A DNA stretch of 64,000 nt, from positions 181,123,085 through 181,187,084 of the forward strand of contig CM037880.1 of the NCBI GenBank assembly GCA_021292165.1, given 5' to 3'. Source of the stretch: Shinisaurus crocodilurus. Taxonomy: Eukaryota; Chordata; Lepidosauria; Squamata; Shinisauridae. This document shows, piece by piece, positions 1 to 10,610 of this stretch (its first letter is position 1; each line of letters opens with the position of its first letter). A program made the translations under genes and the position numbers. The notes below the pieces were generated by a model that ran no database searches, was not told the DNA's origin, and worked only from the letters and a program-made list of their open reading frames with translations.

Positions 1-94
1 AAGCTTTCACTTCCAGTTTGAAATAAACAATGGTGATGTCTGAACTTGTGGAACTGTAGTTTGTTTAAACTACGGTTAATGAGAATAAACCAGG

Positions 95-330
95 TTATTT
101 ATTTATTATATTTATACCTCACCTTTTTTCCTGCAAGGAACCCAAGGCGGCTTACATAATCCTCCTCCTCCTCTCCATTTTATCCTCACAACCCTGTGTG
201 ATAGGTTAGGCTGAGAGACTGAGTCAGTGACTGGCCCAAAGTCACCCAGTGAGTTTCATGGCCGAGTGGGGACTTGAACCCAGATCTCCTGAGTCCCAGT
301 CCAACAATCTAACCATTACGCCACAGATCC
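95..330 (-). mobile_element. tRNA-headed SINE, minus orientation
   Basis: Read in reverse, a tRNA-like head (GCGTAATGGTTAGA box A region, GGTTCAAGTCC box B region) is followed by a conserved body and an L2-like tail ending in TATAAATATAATAAATAAAT. It is the same family as 48232-48469, 51346-51582 and 52658-52894. The tail suggests mobilisation by an L2-type LINE. Confidence 0.85.
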
Positions 331-477
331 TTGCTTGTTCTGAAACCATAGTTTAAAGAAACCACAGTTTTCTACATTTGGACACCATGAGGAACTACAG
401 TTAGCTTAAAACTATACATGGATGCTTCCAATTTCCTCGTCTGGCACCTGAAGGGCTGGATATTCTTATATCATACT

Positions 478-1000
478 GCCCTTATACAAAGCTATGGTGC
501 AACCACACTTGGTACTGTGTACAGTTCTGGTCACAGGACCTCAAAAAGGATATTGTAGAGATGGGAAAAGTGTAGAAAAGGGCAACCAAAGTGATCAAGG
601 ACTGGAACAACTCACCTGAGGAAAGGGTACAATGTCTGTGACAGTTAAACTTAGACACAAGGTGAGTAAGGAGAGAGTTGATAGAGGTGTACAAAATTAT
701 GCATGGTGTGGATAAAGTTGATAGGGAGACTTCCCCCCCCCCTTCTCTCATAATACTAGAACCCAGGGTCATCCCATGAAGCTGAATGGTAGGAGACTCA
801 GGAGAGATAAAAGGAAGTACTTCTTCGCACAGCACATAGGTAAACTATAAAATTCACTACCACAAGATGTAGTGATGGCCACCCAGTTGATGGCTTTAAA
901 AGGGGATTAGAGAAATTCATGGAAGCTATCAATGGCTACTAGTCATAATGGCTATAAGTGGTATCCACCAACAACCAGATTTGACTTGGCTCCTGATTTG
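478..1000 (+). mobile_element. CR1 LINE 3' fragment
   Basis: The plus strand has the hallmark run of CR1 3' sequence: TGGTACTGTGTACAGTTCTG, AAAAAGGATATTGTAGAG, GTACAAAATTATGCATGGTG and AGAAATTCATGGAAGCTATC. It is truncated at the 5' end in the terminal part of ORF2 and decays after about 1000, losing the usual terminal repeat. No intact ORF. Confidence 0.85.
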
Positions 1001-1062
1001 GTGCTTTGGAAAATGACCTGATTCTGCTCAGACCAACTCTGAGGCCATCTGGTTCAACTTAG

Positions 1063-1720
1063 GTGCTGAATCTGAACAGAGATTTGGAAATCTGAGGCTT
1101 TGTGCCTCCCATTGTCCACTATGGGAATTTTTTTAAAAAAGACAGCTATAACTTGTTTTCTCTTCATCAGAATTTGATGATATTTGCAAGTGTAGTAGCC
1201 CCTTGGAAAGGGATTATGCCTGCCAAATGTCAGAAAAATAGATGGAGGCAGTTTTGTGCTATGTGTCTTTATATTTTGATTTTGTTTAAAGGGAACTGCC
1301 AATAACTTTTTAAAAAATTATTTCTAGATAGAATTGGATGAAACTTACAGAGATAGTAGCCCCTTGTGAGCAGATTGATTCCACCAAGTTTCTCTTGAAT
1401 AGGCACAGTGATTTTCATGCAAGATCAGCCTTAACATTTTGTGGGTATCCCAAAGAGGATTCGCTTATCCCCCTATGTTCCTTGAGGACCATTGTTCTAG
1501 AAATGACAGACAGCCTAGAGGTGTCCTTATGTAACAAATCTGCAATATTTCAGAAGGTACAGAAGGTTCAGATGGTACAGCAGTCCATGTGAAAAGGGAG
1601 TCCTCAAACTTCAGGGAGGAAATGATTCCCTTCCCTCTCTTGTTTTTATTTTTTTTTGGGGGGGGCTGTGGCAGTAACCCCACAATTCAGTTCCCTGGTG
1701 TATGTCTGCATTAGCAATCT
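1063..1720. other. Unassigned; AGTAGCCCCTTG motif appears twice
   Basis: No gene or known repeat recognised. The phrase AGTAGCCCCTTG occurs near 1193 and 1353 in similar context (after a TTGATGA-like or GGATGAAAC-like string), hinting at an old tandem duplication with a period near 160 bp. Confidence 0.3.
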
Positions 1721-1729
1721 GTCTGTAGG

Positions 1730-2335
1730 CGATCACTCGTGACCAAGTAAGATTGTCTTCCAGGATAAAAAATTACAAAAAGAAAATTTTAAAAGGAGGA
1801 AATTCTAAAGAAAAATATTGTGTAGACTCTAGCGATGGGTCCATAAGTGACTGTGGAGGCCAATTCTAGATCCACACAGCTTTCCACAGTGAGGACACAG
1901 GTTACCAGATGGAAGATGGTCCTGTAAAGAATTCGTTTGACGTGCTTTTCGCTTAGCACATTTCTCTCTTTCACCTTGCACTTGGGCTTCTTCAAAGTCC
2001 ATAGAACCTTTGTGAAAGGCCAACCTCCAGTCAGATCATTCATGGGCCAGAGCTTCGCAGTTTTCGATGTTTATATTGCATTTTTTTTTTTAGATTAGCC
2101 TTAAGAACATCTTTAAACCTCTTATGCTGACCACCGATATTCCACTTTCCATCCTTGAGTTGGGAATGAAGTAACTGCTTTGGGAGACAGCAGTCAGACA
2201 TTCAAACAACATGACCGGTCCATTGAAGTTGGCGTTGAAGGATCGTTTTTTCAACTCTAGTAGTCTTTGCTTCTTCCAGTACACTGACATTTGTTCGCCT
2301 ATCTTCCCAAGTAATTCTCAGGATTTTCTGGAGGC
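1730..2335 (-). pseudogene. Non-LTR retrotransposon C-terminal remnant with C2H2-like finger
   Basis: On the minus strand, a decayed reading first shows GHVVRMSD, LPKQLL and GGQHKRFKDVLKANL, then after a gap GSMDFEEAQVQGE, and finally LCPHCGKLCGSRIGLHSHLW. This order (GHV-RM, KRFKD, then a Cys2His2 finger with the SRIGL core) is known from C-termini of LINE-type reverse transcriptase ORFs. After the stop comes TTGGTCACGAGTGATCGCC, also typical of that repeat class. I cannot fix the clade. The frame is broken several times. Confidence 0.6.
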
Positions 2336-2339
2336 AACG

Positions 2340-2760
2340 TTGTATGTTTAGTGTGTCTAGAATGTTGAACGGAGTGGGTGTGGTTTGTGATGTATTGGAA
2401 AGGGTGGGGGGAGGAGTATATAAAGAGTGAGTGATGTCAGAGTTTAGTTTAAGTGGTTAGAGTGTGTTGGGAGTGTTAGAGAGTTTGGGAGTTGGGTTAG
2501 TTGGATTATTCGAGTCTTGTCAGGAGTTTTGAGAGAAATCCGTGCTTGTATGAGGAGTGAGAGTATTTAGAATTATAGGGACTTAGGTTAATTACAAAGT
2601 GTTTGTGGTAGGCAGGTTTAAAGTTATTTTCTGGAACTAAGATTTTGAGAATTAAAATAAACTTATTTTTATTTTGTTTGCTACCCAAATCCTACATGTC
2701 AGCTTGCTGTTATTAACCTGCATTACTTTTAAATCTACACACACACCTTTGTACCCACAG
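2340..2760 (+). mobile_element. Candidate solo LTR
   Basis: It has a promoter-like TATATAAA at 2417-2424 and AATAAA at 2656-2661, about 240 bp apart, in GT-rich then AT-rich sequence that ends near a CTACACAC. That is the layout of a U3-R-U5 LTR with no internal region. No target duplication was found, so the limits are approximate. Confidence 0.4.
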
Positions 2761-2761
2761 C

Positions 2762-3430
2762 ACCATAAATTTAAGCTAGATCCTTAATAACCAGTATTAA
2801 TCTTTTCCCTCATTAGTGGGGAAAGGTTTCATTTGACCCTCCCCATAGGAGGGTGCTTAGTGTTGGTGCTTAGCCTGAGAAGGGTTTATGCGCCTGGTCC
2901 TAAAGTGTAAGGGACCGTGTCGTCGCAGGGGCAATTTGTATGAAGATGGTACACGCCATGGAAATGGTCCCAGGAAAGAAACCTGTAAAGTTTCAGAAGG
3001 ATTGGTGCAGGGGCTAGGGAGCTATGACTGAAAATGTTCAAGGCTTTCTTTTCATAGTGAAGCCTGGTGGCATTTGCAGAATGGCCATCTCACGGTCCCA
3101 TGCTAGTCCTCCCACAAAGCACAATGATTGGAACCCCTGGTAAAATGTGCCCTCGGATTAGAAGGTAGACCTGTCAGTAATTCAACTGTCCTCTTTCCTT
3201 GATGCAACTGCACTCTCTCCCTGCTCATCAATGGTTTAGAGAAACCAAACCAAAGGCATTATTTGGAGAGGAGACAGAAGATCTGTGTCTCTGAGCACGA
3301 AATGGTAGTGAAATTTCATTCTGGTCTTGCTTCCATTCTGGTGGGAAGCTGACTTCACTTCAGGAAGCACCAAAATTGGTCAGGAACAGCCCAGTTCTGC
3401 TTGGGCTTTGGACTTTGAATTCAGTGAATG
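2762..3430. other. Unassigned intergenic sequence
   Basis: Nothing recognised. Base composition is mixed, and no ORF, RNA gene or repeat family could be supported. Confidence 0.5.
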
Positions 3431-3464
3431 CACATCTCTATTTTATTAGCAGGATGGTGCTGTT

Positions 3465-3583
3465 GCACTCATGACCCATTTGTGGGCTTCCCACAGGCAG
3501 CTGCTTGGCCACTGTGTGAACAGAATGCTGGACTAGATGGACCTTAGTCTGATCCAGCAGGGCTCTTCTTATGTTCTTATGGA
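3465..3583 (+). mobile_element. CR1 LINE 3' terminus
   Basis: The short plus-strand piece contains GGCTTCCCACAGGCAGCTGC, CTGGACTAGATGGACC and CAGCAGGGCTCTTCTTATG, then TTCTTATG. This is the usual CR1 3' end, with its short terminal direct repeat (TTCTTATGTTCTTATG). Confidence 0.9.
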
Positions 3584-4469
3584 TAGAGGATGAGAAGTGC
3601 ACAAGCCCAAGGCTTGCTGTGGCTCAGTCATGTAGCAGGAAACCATGATTTGCTATCAACAACATGTTTTGTTGGGGCTGTTGTGGATGTATTGTAAAAA
3701 GCTAGGGATGCATTTTGAGTTTTGGAGAGCAGCTTATAGTGTCTCAAAAGAAGGCATGTAATTCAGGTGGCTTTCTTTTTCTTTCTTTCTTTTAAGAAAA
3801 GAAATGCTTTATTCTTGCCAACAAAGAGAAGAAAAAAAGATTGTGATCTGGTTGTTGTATCAGAGCATGGGTTTCCTGCATTAAAACATATCTGTACTTC
3901 TGCTACTGGTTTAGAAATACCTTAGAAATAGCTACTTTTTTTTTTCTCCAGAGCCCTGTGCCTTAGGGAGTACTGCTAGTTTAAGTAACACATGAAAAGT
4001 ATTTATGAGCCTTTTTTATGGGGTGGTCAAAGCAAAGACCATCTAGTATGTAACATAAGACTAGCTGAAGAAGAAAGGTTTTTCAAAACCACGTTGGAGG
4101 GTTAAGCATGAATGGAATTTTATTTCAGTCTCTATTGTTTATTTAAATTAATGATGTTTTCAGATGGGAACTTGAATGATAACACAGATCAAGGTAATCT
4201 TTCCAAAGACACAATGCACAGGTCTAGTAATGAAACAAAGTTATTGAAATCATTCTAACAACGTAATGCTTTTAGTGGGGAAGGTAGGTTTAAAACAAGA
4301 GATGGGATAAAGCTTTCTTCTTCTTCTTCTTCTAGACCTGTATGTAGATTCAAGCTTAACCCACAGACTCCAACCTTTCAAACAGACCTGTATTTCTGTA
4401 AGAAATTCATATAGCAATTCTAATGAAACATGCAGTGGAAGCTTTAGTGTTTGCCCTCTCAACAATTTT
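3584..4469. other. Unassigned intergenic sequence
   Basis: No gene seen. It includes a short CTTT tract near 3776-3795 and a CTT run at 4316-4333. Confidence 0.5.
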
Positions 4470-4612
4470 GTGAGGCAGAATGCCATTGTTCCCATTTTAC
4501 AGATGGTGAATGAAAGTTGAAATGCAGAAACATGCCCCAAGGCTACACAAGAAGCCCACTGGGATTTGAACTGAAACCCCCCAGTTCTAAGGCCAGTCCA
4601 CTATCTTCAAGA
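4470..4612 (-). mobile_element. MIR/CORE-SINE-like relic
   Basis: The plus strand reads GTTCCCATTTTACAGATGG, CCCAAGGCTACACAAGAAG and GGGATTTGAACTGAAACC, the order of a reversed MIR (core, then tRNA-like B box). It is old and diverged. Confidence 0.65.
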
Positions 4613-4947
4613 TCATGCTTGCTTGAATGGGGCCATGTCCTTCTTTATATATAGTTGATACTATCAGACCTGGCTCCTGTGAAGTTGAGGGTAGGGTGAG
4701 GCAAAGGCAGACAAGGAAGACTCAATGGAGGCTTGAGTCCTGACAGATTCGGATCATCCATTTTTATTCACTGAAGCAACAGGTTGCTAGTCAAGGAATG
4801 TCCTGCATCAGTTGAGTGATTTTGCACAGTTTACCTTGCCACAGAACTGTGCGTCATATCTATAGGAATCCTGAAGAAAACAGAATAAGAACATCACATA
4901 ATGAATGTTCTTGACTCAGAAGTCCACATTTAGACCCTAAATCAAAA

Positions 4948-5989
4948 CACCAGACCAGTGATGGCGAACTTTTTTGAGCCCGAGTGCCCAAACTGCAACA
5001 CAAAACCAACTTATTTATTTCAAAGTGCCAACACTGCAATTAAACCTGAATACCAAGGTTTTAGTGCAAAAGACTGCTCCGCCTGCGGCGACACGCCCTC
5101 CGCCCCACCACTCCGACTGGCCACAGCCACACTGGTGCCCAGTACCTGAAGGGAGGTCCGGGCTCCAGAAACCAGGCCAAGCCAAGCCGACCTGCAACAG
5201 CAGCACGCGCCTCGCAGCACCCGGCACTGCAGACAAGTCCACCGAGGCACACGGGCCCTTCGCACTGGGCGGGCGTGTGCTCTGCAGCCCGCCCGGCCCC
5301 ATCGCCACCTCCCGCCCAGCGCACTGCGTGGGAGCGCATGCCTGAGGCACGGCCTGCCTTTCCTCGCTGCTGCCCTCCTCCAGGGACCCGGTCAGCCTCC
5401 TGGCCCACCGCGACGCCACCTGCAGAGCCTCCTGAGGCGGGACTTGGCCCAGCAGCCCTCCGGCCACTCCGGCCTCTTTGCTGCCGGCATGCCCGGGCCG
5501 CCCTCCGCAGAGCCAGGCTGAAGCAGAGCCCTGCGGCACCCACAAGCTCGCTTCCCGAGGGGCCGCACCTGAGCCCACGCGCAGGGCGTGACACTGCCTC
5601 GCGCCAGCAGCGGGGAGCGTTGGCGCCGCCCAGCAGTGACCTGACATCGTTACCGCTGCTGGCTGCAGTGAAAGGCGCTCCTGGCTGGCCGCCGGCCTCT
5701 CAAGCTGGGCGGTCGCTGGGGCGACAGCGGCTTTCCAGGCCTGCCCGCCCCGCCCCGGGAGGACCTTCTCGGCCCTTCCCCGGCAGAGGCGGCAGCCTGC
5801 AGGATGCCGGGCGACACGCGGTGGGCAGGAGCAGCCGCTCCGCCCGTCTCCATCCTTTGGTGTCATCTCAAGCTCTGTGCCCCCAAAGCCGCTTGAGGGC
5901 TAGCGACCTATGGCTCGCGTGCCCACAGAGAGATCCCTGTGTGCCAGCTGTGGCATGCGTGCCATAGGTTCGCCATCACTGCACTAGAC
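4948..5989. mobile_element. 1026-bp CpG-rich hAT-like nonautonomous transposon
   Basis: Inverted ends CAGTGATGGCGAAC (4956-4969) and GTTCGCCATCACTG (5968-5981) bound the element. The flanks CACCAGAC (4948-4955) and CACTAGAC (5982-5989) form an 8-bp target duplication with one change, typical of hAT. The ends carry the family text (GTGCC and ATGGCACGC-like). The interior from about 5080 to 5900 is very GC- and CpG-rich compared with its surroundings. Long ORFs on both strands reflect GC content and lack recognisable domains, so no transposase is claimed. Confidence 0.85.
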
Positions 5990-6496
5990 CCTGACTTTAT
6001 TGAATCTATGTAGCTGTTGATATTATCATGGTTGCTGGTGATTGTACAGAGTGCACACCCAGGATGTGCAAGCAAAGTACACATGCAAGGAGCATGTTCA
6101 GATGTTCCTCCCACATATACAAGAAGTGCGTGTGTGGGAGAAGCAGGGTCATGCCCGCTGGCTACAACCCCCAAACACAATGCACCCACTGGCTATTCTC
6201 ACTGGTGGCTGCATAGTTGACATGAACGAGAAAGGGTCCTGTGAGTGTATGCTGTATGCCTGTAGGGCTCTTCCTTGCCGTTAGGAGCACTGATTAGCCC
6301 AGGCTTCCTGATCACATAGAAGAGCTGTAGCCATGTAGGGCCCTTTCTCATTAATGCTGTATGCATGGCCACTGGATGAGCATGGTGAGTGAGCACATCA
6401 GCTTCAGGAGTGTGGTCCTGCTCTTGCCTTAATGTGTTCAGAGATTTGTCATTCAGATACATAAACATGCACCTGAGATTGATTCACTTCAATGGG

Positions 6497-6590
6497 ATGT
6501 GTACATATTTTGTACACACTGCATCATGTGCACATATTTTGCACATGTACATATTTTGCACATGTACATATTTTGTACATACTGCATGTG
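6497..6590. repeat. Short tandem repeat, ACATATTTTG(C/T)ACATGT unit
   Basis: About four imperfect units of CACATATTTTGCACATGTAC of 18-24 bp follow one another. No gene association. Confidence 0.8.
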
Positions 6591-6649
6591 TATAAAGATG
6601 AGATCTTTCTGAAGTGGCTTGCCTTTTTGCTGAATGTTTGGCTCAATTA

Positions 6650-7345
6650 TTTTTATTAGATGCGACAAAACAATTGAACTAAATTAAGAACATAAGAACA
6701 TTCTCAATTTAGTTTAATTATTTTGTAGCATCTAATAAAAAGCCATGTTGGATCAGACCAAGGATCCATCTAGTCTGCATTCTGTGGCCAACCAGCTGGC
6801 TGTGGGAACCCACAAATAGGACATGAGTGCAATAGCACCCTCCCACTCTTATTCCCCAGCAACTAGTATGCACAGGCCTTTAATACTGGCGGTAGCATGA
6901 CTAGGAGCCACTGATTGCCTCATCCTCCATAAATTTGTCTAATTCCCTTTTAAAGCCATCCGAATTGGTGGCTATCACTACATCTTGTGGCAGCGAATTC
7001 CATAGTTTGACTATGTGCTGTGTGAAGAAGGTACTTCCTTTTATCTGTCCTGAATCTCCCACCAATCAGCTTCATGGGATGTCAGAGGGAGAAAAATGTC
7101 TCCCTATCCACTTTCTCCACACCGTGCATAATTTTGTACATTTCTATCATGTCTCCCCTTACTCACCTTTTTTCTAAGTTATGCAGTCCCAAACGTTGTA
7201 ACCGTTCCTCACAGGGGAGTTGCTCCAGCCCCTTGATCATTTTAGTTGCCCTTTTTTGCAGTTTTCCTACAATATCCTTTTTTAGCTGCAGTGACTAGAA
7301 CTGTACACAGTATTCCAAGGGTGGTCACAACATAGATTTGTAGCA
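6650..7345 (-). mobile_element. CR1 LINE 3' fragment, minus, with inverted duplication at its end
   Basis: From 6743 the plus strand reads CCATGTTGGATCAGACC, CATCTAGTCTGCATTC and so on to TGTACACAGTATTCCAAGGG, a reversed CR1 3' part. Its terminus AAGAACATAAG (6686-6696) is separated from the body by a 36-bp segment (6706-6741) that is the reverse complement, with three mismatches, of the flank at 6650-6685. No intact ORF. Confidence 0.85.
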
Positions 7346-8140
7346 GGGCAGTCTGATTCTTAAACCAGTACTGCTTTATTACATTTCAGACAGTTGACAA
7401 AGCAGTTTACTCGAGAAGGGGATTTTCCCCCTTCTGTGCAACAGCTCAAGTGCTTACCTAAACAAGAGAGAATTTATATTATCAAATTGTTTTACACTGT
7501 AAAATTATGTTTTAACATTACAAAATTAGCCTCCCACTTTAACCTCCTCTTTGAGTTCAACATCCCAATCCAAATGGCCAAAATGTCTTTAGCATTGGTA
7601 TATGATACAACAGGAATGTAATGCTACAATCACTTTACAATAATATCTTTTGTTCCACTCTAGATACAGATGAATAAGGTACCTGAAATGTACAGGAAAA
7701 TCTTTAAGTCTGGATACTTTCCAATGCAGTTTAAATACTCTTTCATCCATCTCAGCATAGATACTAAGCTTTAAAACTTGTGTGAGTATCTGGCATGATT
7801 TCGAGCTCTAATATTGTCTCTGGTCAGGGTTTTTGGGGGTGTTTTTTTTAAACCATACAAGTAATGCTCAAAACATGCTGGTAAAAAGAAGCTATTCAAC
7901 ATGACATGCAGCCTTAATTCTTAGACTGTGGCTTTCCATTGCATGTTTGTGGTATTCTTTCTAAAGAGTACAAGGACATGGAATTTGTAAGCCCCCCCCC
8001 CCCCCGCTTCCTGATGATAATCCTCCTGAGTGCATAGTTTTGTAAATCCAGATGACAAACTGATTAGTGATACCTTTACAGAAATATAAGTTTTATTTAA
8101 AATGAGGTCCTAATACCATGTTAACAAGATCATTTTTTAA
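7346..8140. other. Unassigned intergenic sequence
   Basis: AT-rich, with a poly-C run near 7992-8005. No gene or repeat family recognised. Confidence 0.5.
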
Positions 8141-8145
8141 ATTGG

Positions 8146-8146
<1 letters not shown>

Positions 8147-8174
<28 letters not shown>
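8147..8174. repeat. (TG)n microsatellite
   Basis: Uninterrupted TG dinucleotide run. Confidence 0.98.
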
Positions 8175-8177
<3 letters not shown>

Positions 8178-8246
8178 AACCCTCATTGTGAAAATTTAAT
8201 TTGCGTGCATTAACTTATTTGTAGGCTAACCAGTTCTGGCCCCAGG

Positions 8247-8440
8247 ATTTGGGAGCCCTTGTGCTATACAGGCCTGTGGCTCACACTGGCTCAGCTTGTC
8301 TGAGCGTGGAAAGCTAAGCAGGGTCAGGCCTGGTTATTACTTGGATGGGAGACCCCTCCTCTAGTTTCCTGCACTGAGCAGGGGGTTGGACTCGATGGCC
8401 TTGTAGGCTCCTTCCAACTCTATGATCTATGAAATCTATG

Positions 8441-8487
<47 letters not shown>

Positions 8488-8542
8488 GGTGGATGGGTTC
8501 ACTATGCTACTACCATTTGAAAATTTGGGAGCCCTTGTGCTA
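8247..8542 (+). mobile_element. 5S-rRNA-headed SINE (copy 1) within a 20-bp direct repeat
   Basis: The head at about 8269-8355 contains AAGCTAAGCAGGGTC, GGCCTGGTTATTACTTGG and ATGGGAGACC, close to vertebrate 5S rRNA over its internal promoter (box A, intermediate element, box C). The tail contains GGGGGTTGGACTCGATGGCC and CCTTCCAACTCTATGAT, then a repeated CTATGAAAT, resembling CR1 3' ends. An ATC run (8444-8487) and about 35 bp follow. The whole is flanked by identical ATTTGGGAGCCCTTGTGCTA at 8247-8266 and 8523-8542. Confidence 0.85.
8444..8487. repeat. (ATC)n microsatellite at the SINE 3' end
   Basis: About 14 ATC units follow directly on the 5S-headed SINE tail. They create spurious poly-Asp and poly-Ser ORFs. 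Confidence 0.97.
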
Positions 8543-10030
8543 GTCACCCTCCATGGCCTCTTCCCTCCGGGAGTCTACTTTCTCATGGCCATTGTCACCA
8601 CCAGCTGCTATTGCTCATCCTCTCTTCTTTCTCATCGTTGGTCCCATTTGCTTGCTTGACAGGCAGAGGGAGAGCCAGTGAGCAAGGAAGCCGGGGCATC
8701 CACTGCTCCTCCTCCTCACCACCACCGTTGTCTGGGCCAGAGTAAGAGGTGGGTGAACAAGCAGGTAGGAATGGTGAAGAGGAGCAACTCCAGGGGGCTC
8801 TCTTGTCAGTGGGCCCCTGCTGGGGTGTGGGGTCTTGACAGGTGCCCGACCATACCTATCCTATAAAACAGTGCTCTGCAAAGTGTTTGGGATAGGGTCC
8901 AACTTGCTCAAGCAGTGTCGCAACATGCAGCTCTGTGAGCTGACTCACCCAAAGCACCTTAGCAGCACAGCACTGGGAGCCAAGGCAGCCACCATGGCCA
9001 ATGGTCAGGGAGTTATAATCCAAAGCATCTAGAGGGCACCAAGTTGGGGAAGGCTGTGTAATGGAATATGCATTATAGTGTGTGAAATCGATAAGAATTT
9101 ATTGTATTTTATAGACGTAATTAATTCTGTGTGCTGTGAGTACTAGAAAGTATTCTTGAGAATGGGGCAAAGAGGTTTGCCACAAGTGGATTAGTTAATT
9201 CTTGGAAGCAAAAAGCTTCTTGGCTTAAGAGGGGGACCTTCTTTAAGGAGCTTCTGAAGTCAGTAGTAAACCTGGCTGTATTGAGAAGTAGTCCTCTTAG
9301 GGTTAGATGCTGAAGCTAGGTGCAGCCGGAGTAAGCCCAGGTCTGAAACTTTGGTTGAAGTCATTGACATAGAAGTTATATAAAAAGTAAGGGTTTGATC
9401 AAGTTAAGGGGGAGATCCTGGGAGAACAAGAAATCTGCTAAACCACCATGCCTTCTATTTAGGTAAATATGAAAATTTGATATTAACTGTTAGATTGAAA
9501 CAAACTTAGGTCTTACCATGTTAAGAATATGCTTCCTACTATTTCCATTATACTCTTGGTGTATAAATAACTTTTATGTATTTTGGTACATTTGTGATTT
9601 GCATCATTGTGATGAAAGCATGCTATTCTCTTAGACTGTTTGAGCAATATATATAAATACCAAGTTTGTGTTGTCTGGTTTAAGACAAGCTTCAGGGACC
9701 ATTACCCATACATTAATCCTTGAAGCCCAAAACACTCAGCTGAGATCTGTAAATCTATCATCACTGAGAGGGGTCTGTCCTCAAAGCCACTGCATCCTCA
9801 CTTGGTCACGTGAATCACAGATGCACTCATTCAAGTAGGGGAAACAAGCTAGTCGGATGGAGCGGGAATAAGTTACTTGTTTCGGCTGGAGTAGCCCAAG
9901 TCCACCCACTGAACATGGGTGTTTTGAAACTCAGTTTCTTTCTTATATCCAAGTTGAAACCTCTGTCTACTGTACCACATGAATATTAACAGATATATTA
10001 TGTATCCAGGGATGGGAGAAATCAAATACA
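8543..10030. other. Intergenic; MITE-like end at 8985-9056, otherwise unassigned
   Basis: The text GGAGTTATAATCCAAAGCAT and GGGCACCAAGTTGGGG near 8990-9045 matches one end of the hAT-like 'pseudopalindrome' MITEs seen elsewhere here. The rest has no recognised gene or repeat. Confidence 0.4.
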
Positions 10031-10066
10031 TCCAGGAGAAAAGTCTTTAATATGTCACAAATCAAT

Positions 10067-10560
10067 TTTATTAATTTAAACACAAAATGGAGCAAAATTT
10101 ATGTACACAATTGTGGACACAACACACTTTTTGTACAATAAGGCCCAGACAAACTTTTTTTAGTCAGCATATTGACTACAAAATATTGAAACAAAGGAAA
10201 AAAATGTCCATCTCTATTTTGCTTAAAGCAAACAAAAAAAAAGGGAAAAAGAAAAAACTAATTACAGCCCCTGTCATGAAAATGTGTATGTGCTTAACTT
10301 TACAGACTGTGAGTAGTACCTGAATTGGATTGCTCTTGGTACATACGTAAAGTTATTGAAGATGGGGGTGGGGGCATATTTATAATCAAACAATTTGAAA
10401 CAATCCACAGAATAATTATAAACTGTAGCAGCAGCAATATGCATCCTCCACAAAAAGAGGTGTTGCCTCACAGCTACCGCCGTTGCTTTGCGAGTAGCTG
10501 GCTTAAAAGCTGATTTATTTAACAAAGTTTGAGAAAGTACTAGAAGAAGTGAGGTTTACT
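10067..10560 (-). other. AT-rich 3'-UTR-like block with a minus-strand AATAAA
   Basis: Read on the minus strand, this block ends in TTAATAAAAT (hexamer at 10067-10072), has U-rich stretches and no recognised repeat. It looks like the end of a transcript. It could be a distal poly(A) site of EYA1, 4.8 kb past the stop, the 3' part of a processed pseudogene, or chance. No poly(A) tract or target duplication was seen to prove retroposition. Confidence 0.25.
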
Positions 10561-10610
10561 TCTAAAGAAGACATCGGTGGCCTGGTAATAAGAATCAGGT
10601 CAAGAATTTA

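Noticed and set aside
5015..5967. ORFs of 283 (minus) and 230 (plus) codons
   Set aside because: Both lie in the GC-rich interior of a hAT-like element, overlap on opposite strands, and show only low-complexity Ala/Pro/Arg/Gly. They are a by-product of GC content.
8269..8355. A real 5S rRNA gene
   Set aside because: The 5' third does not match 5S and the 3' end is CR1-like. It is a SINE head.
8314..8659. ORFs with poly-Asp and poly-Ser runs
   Set aside because: They are translations of the (ATC)n microsatellite.
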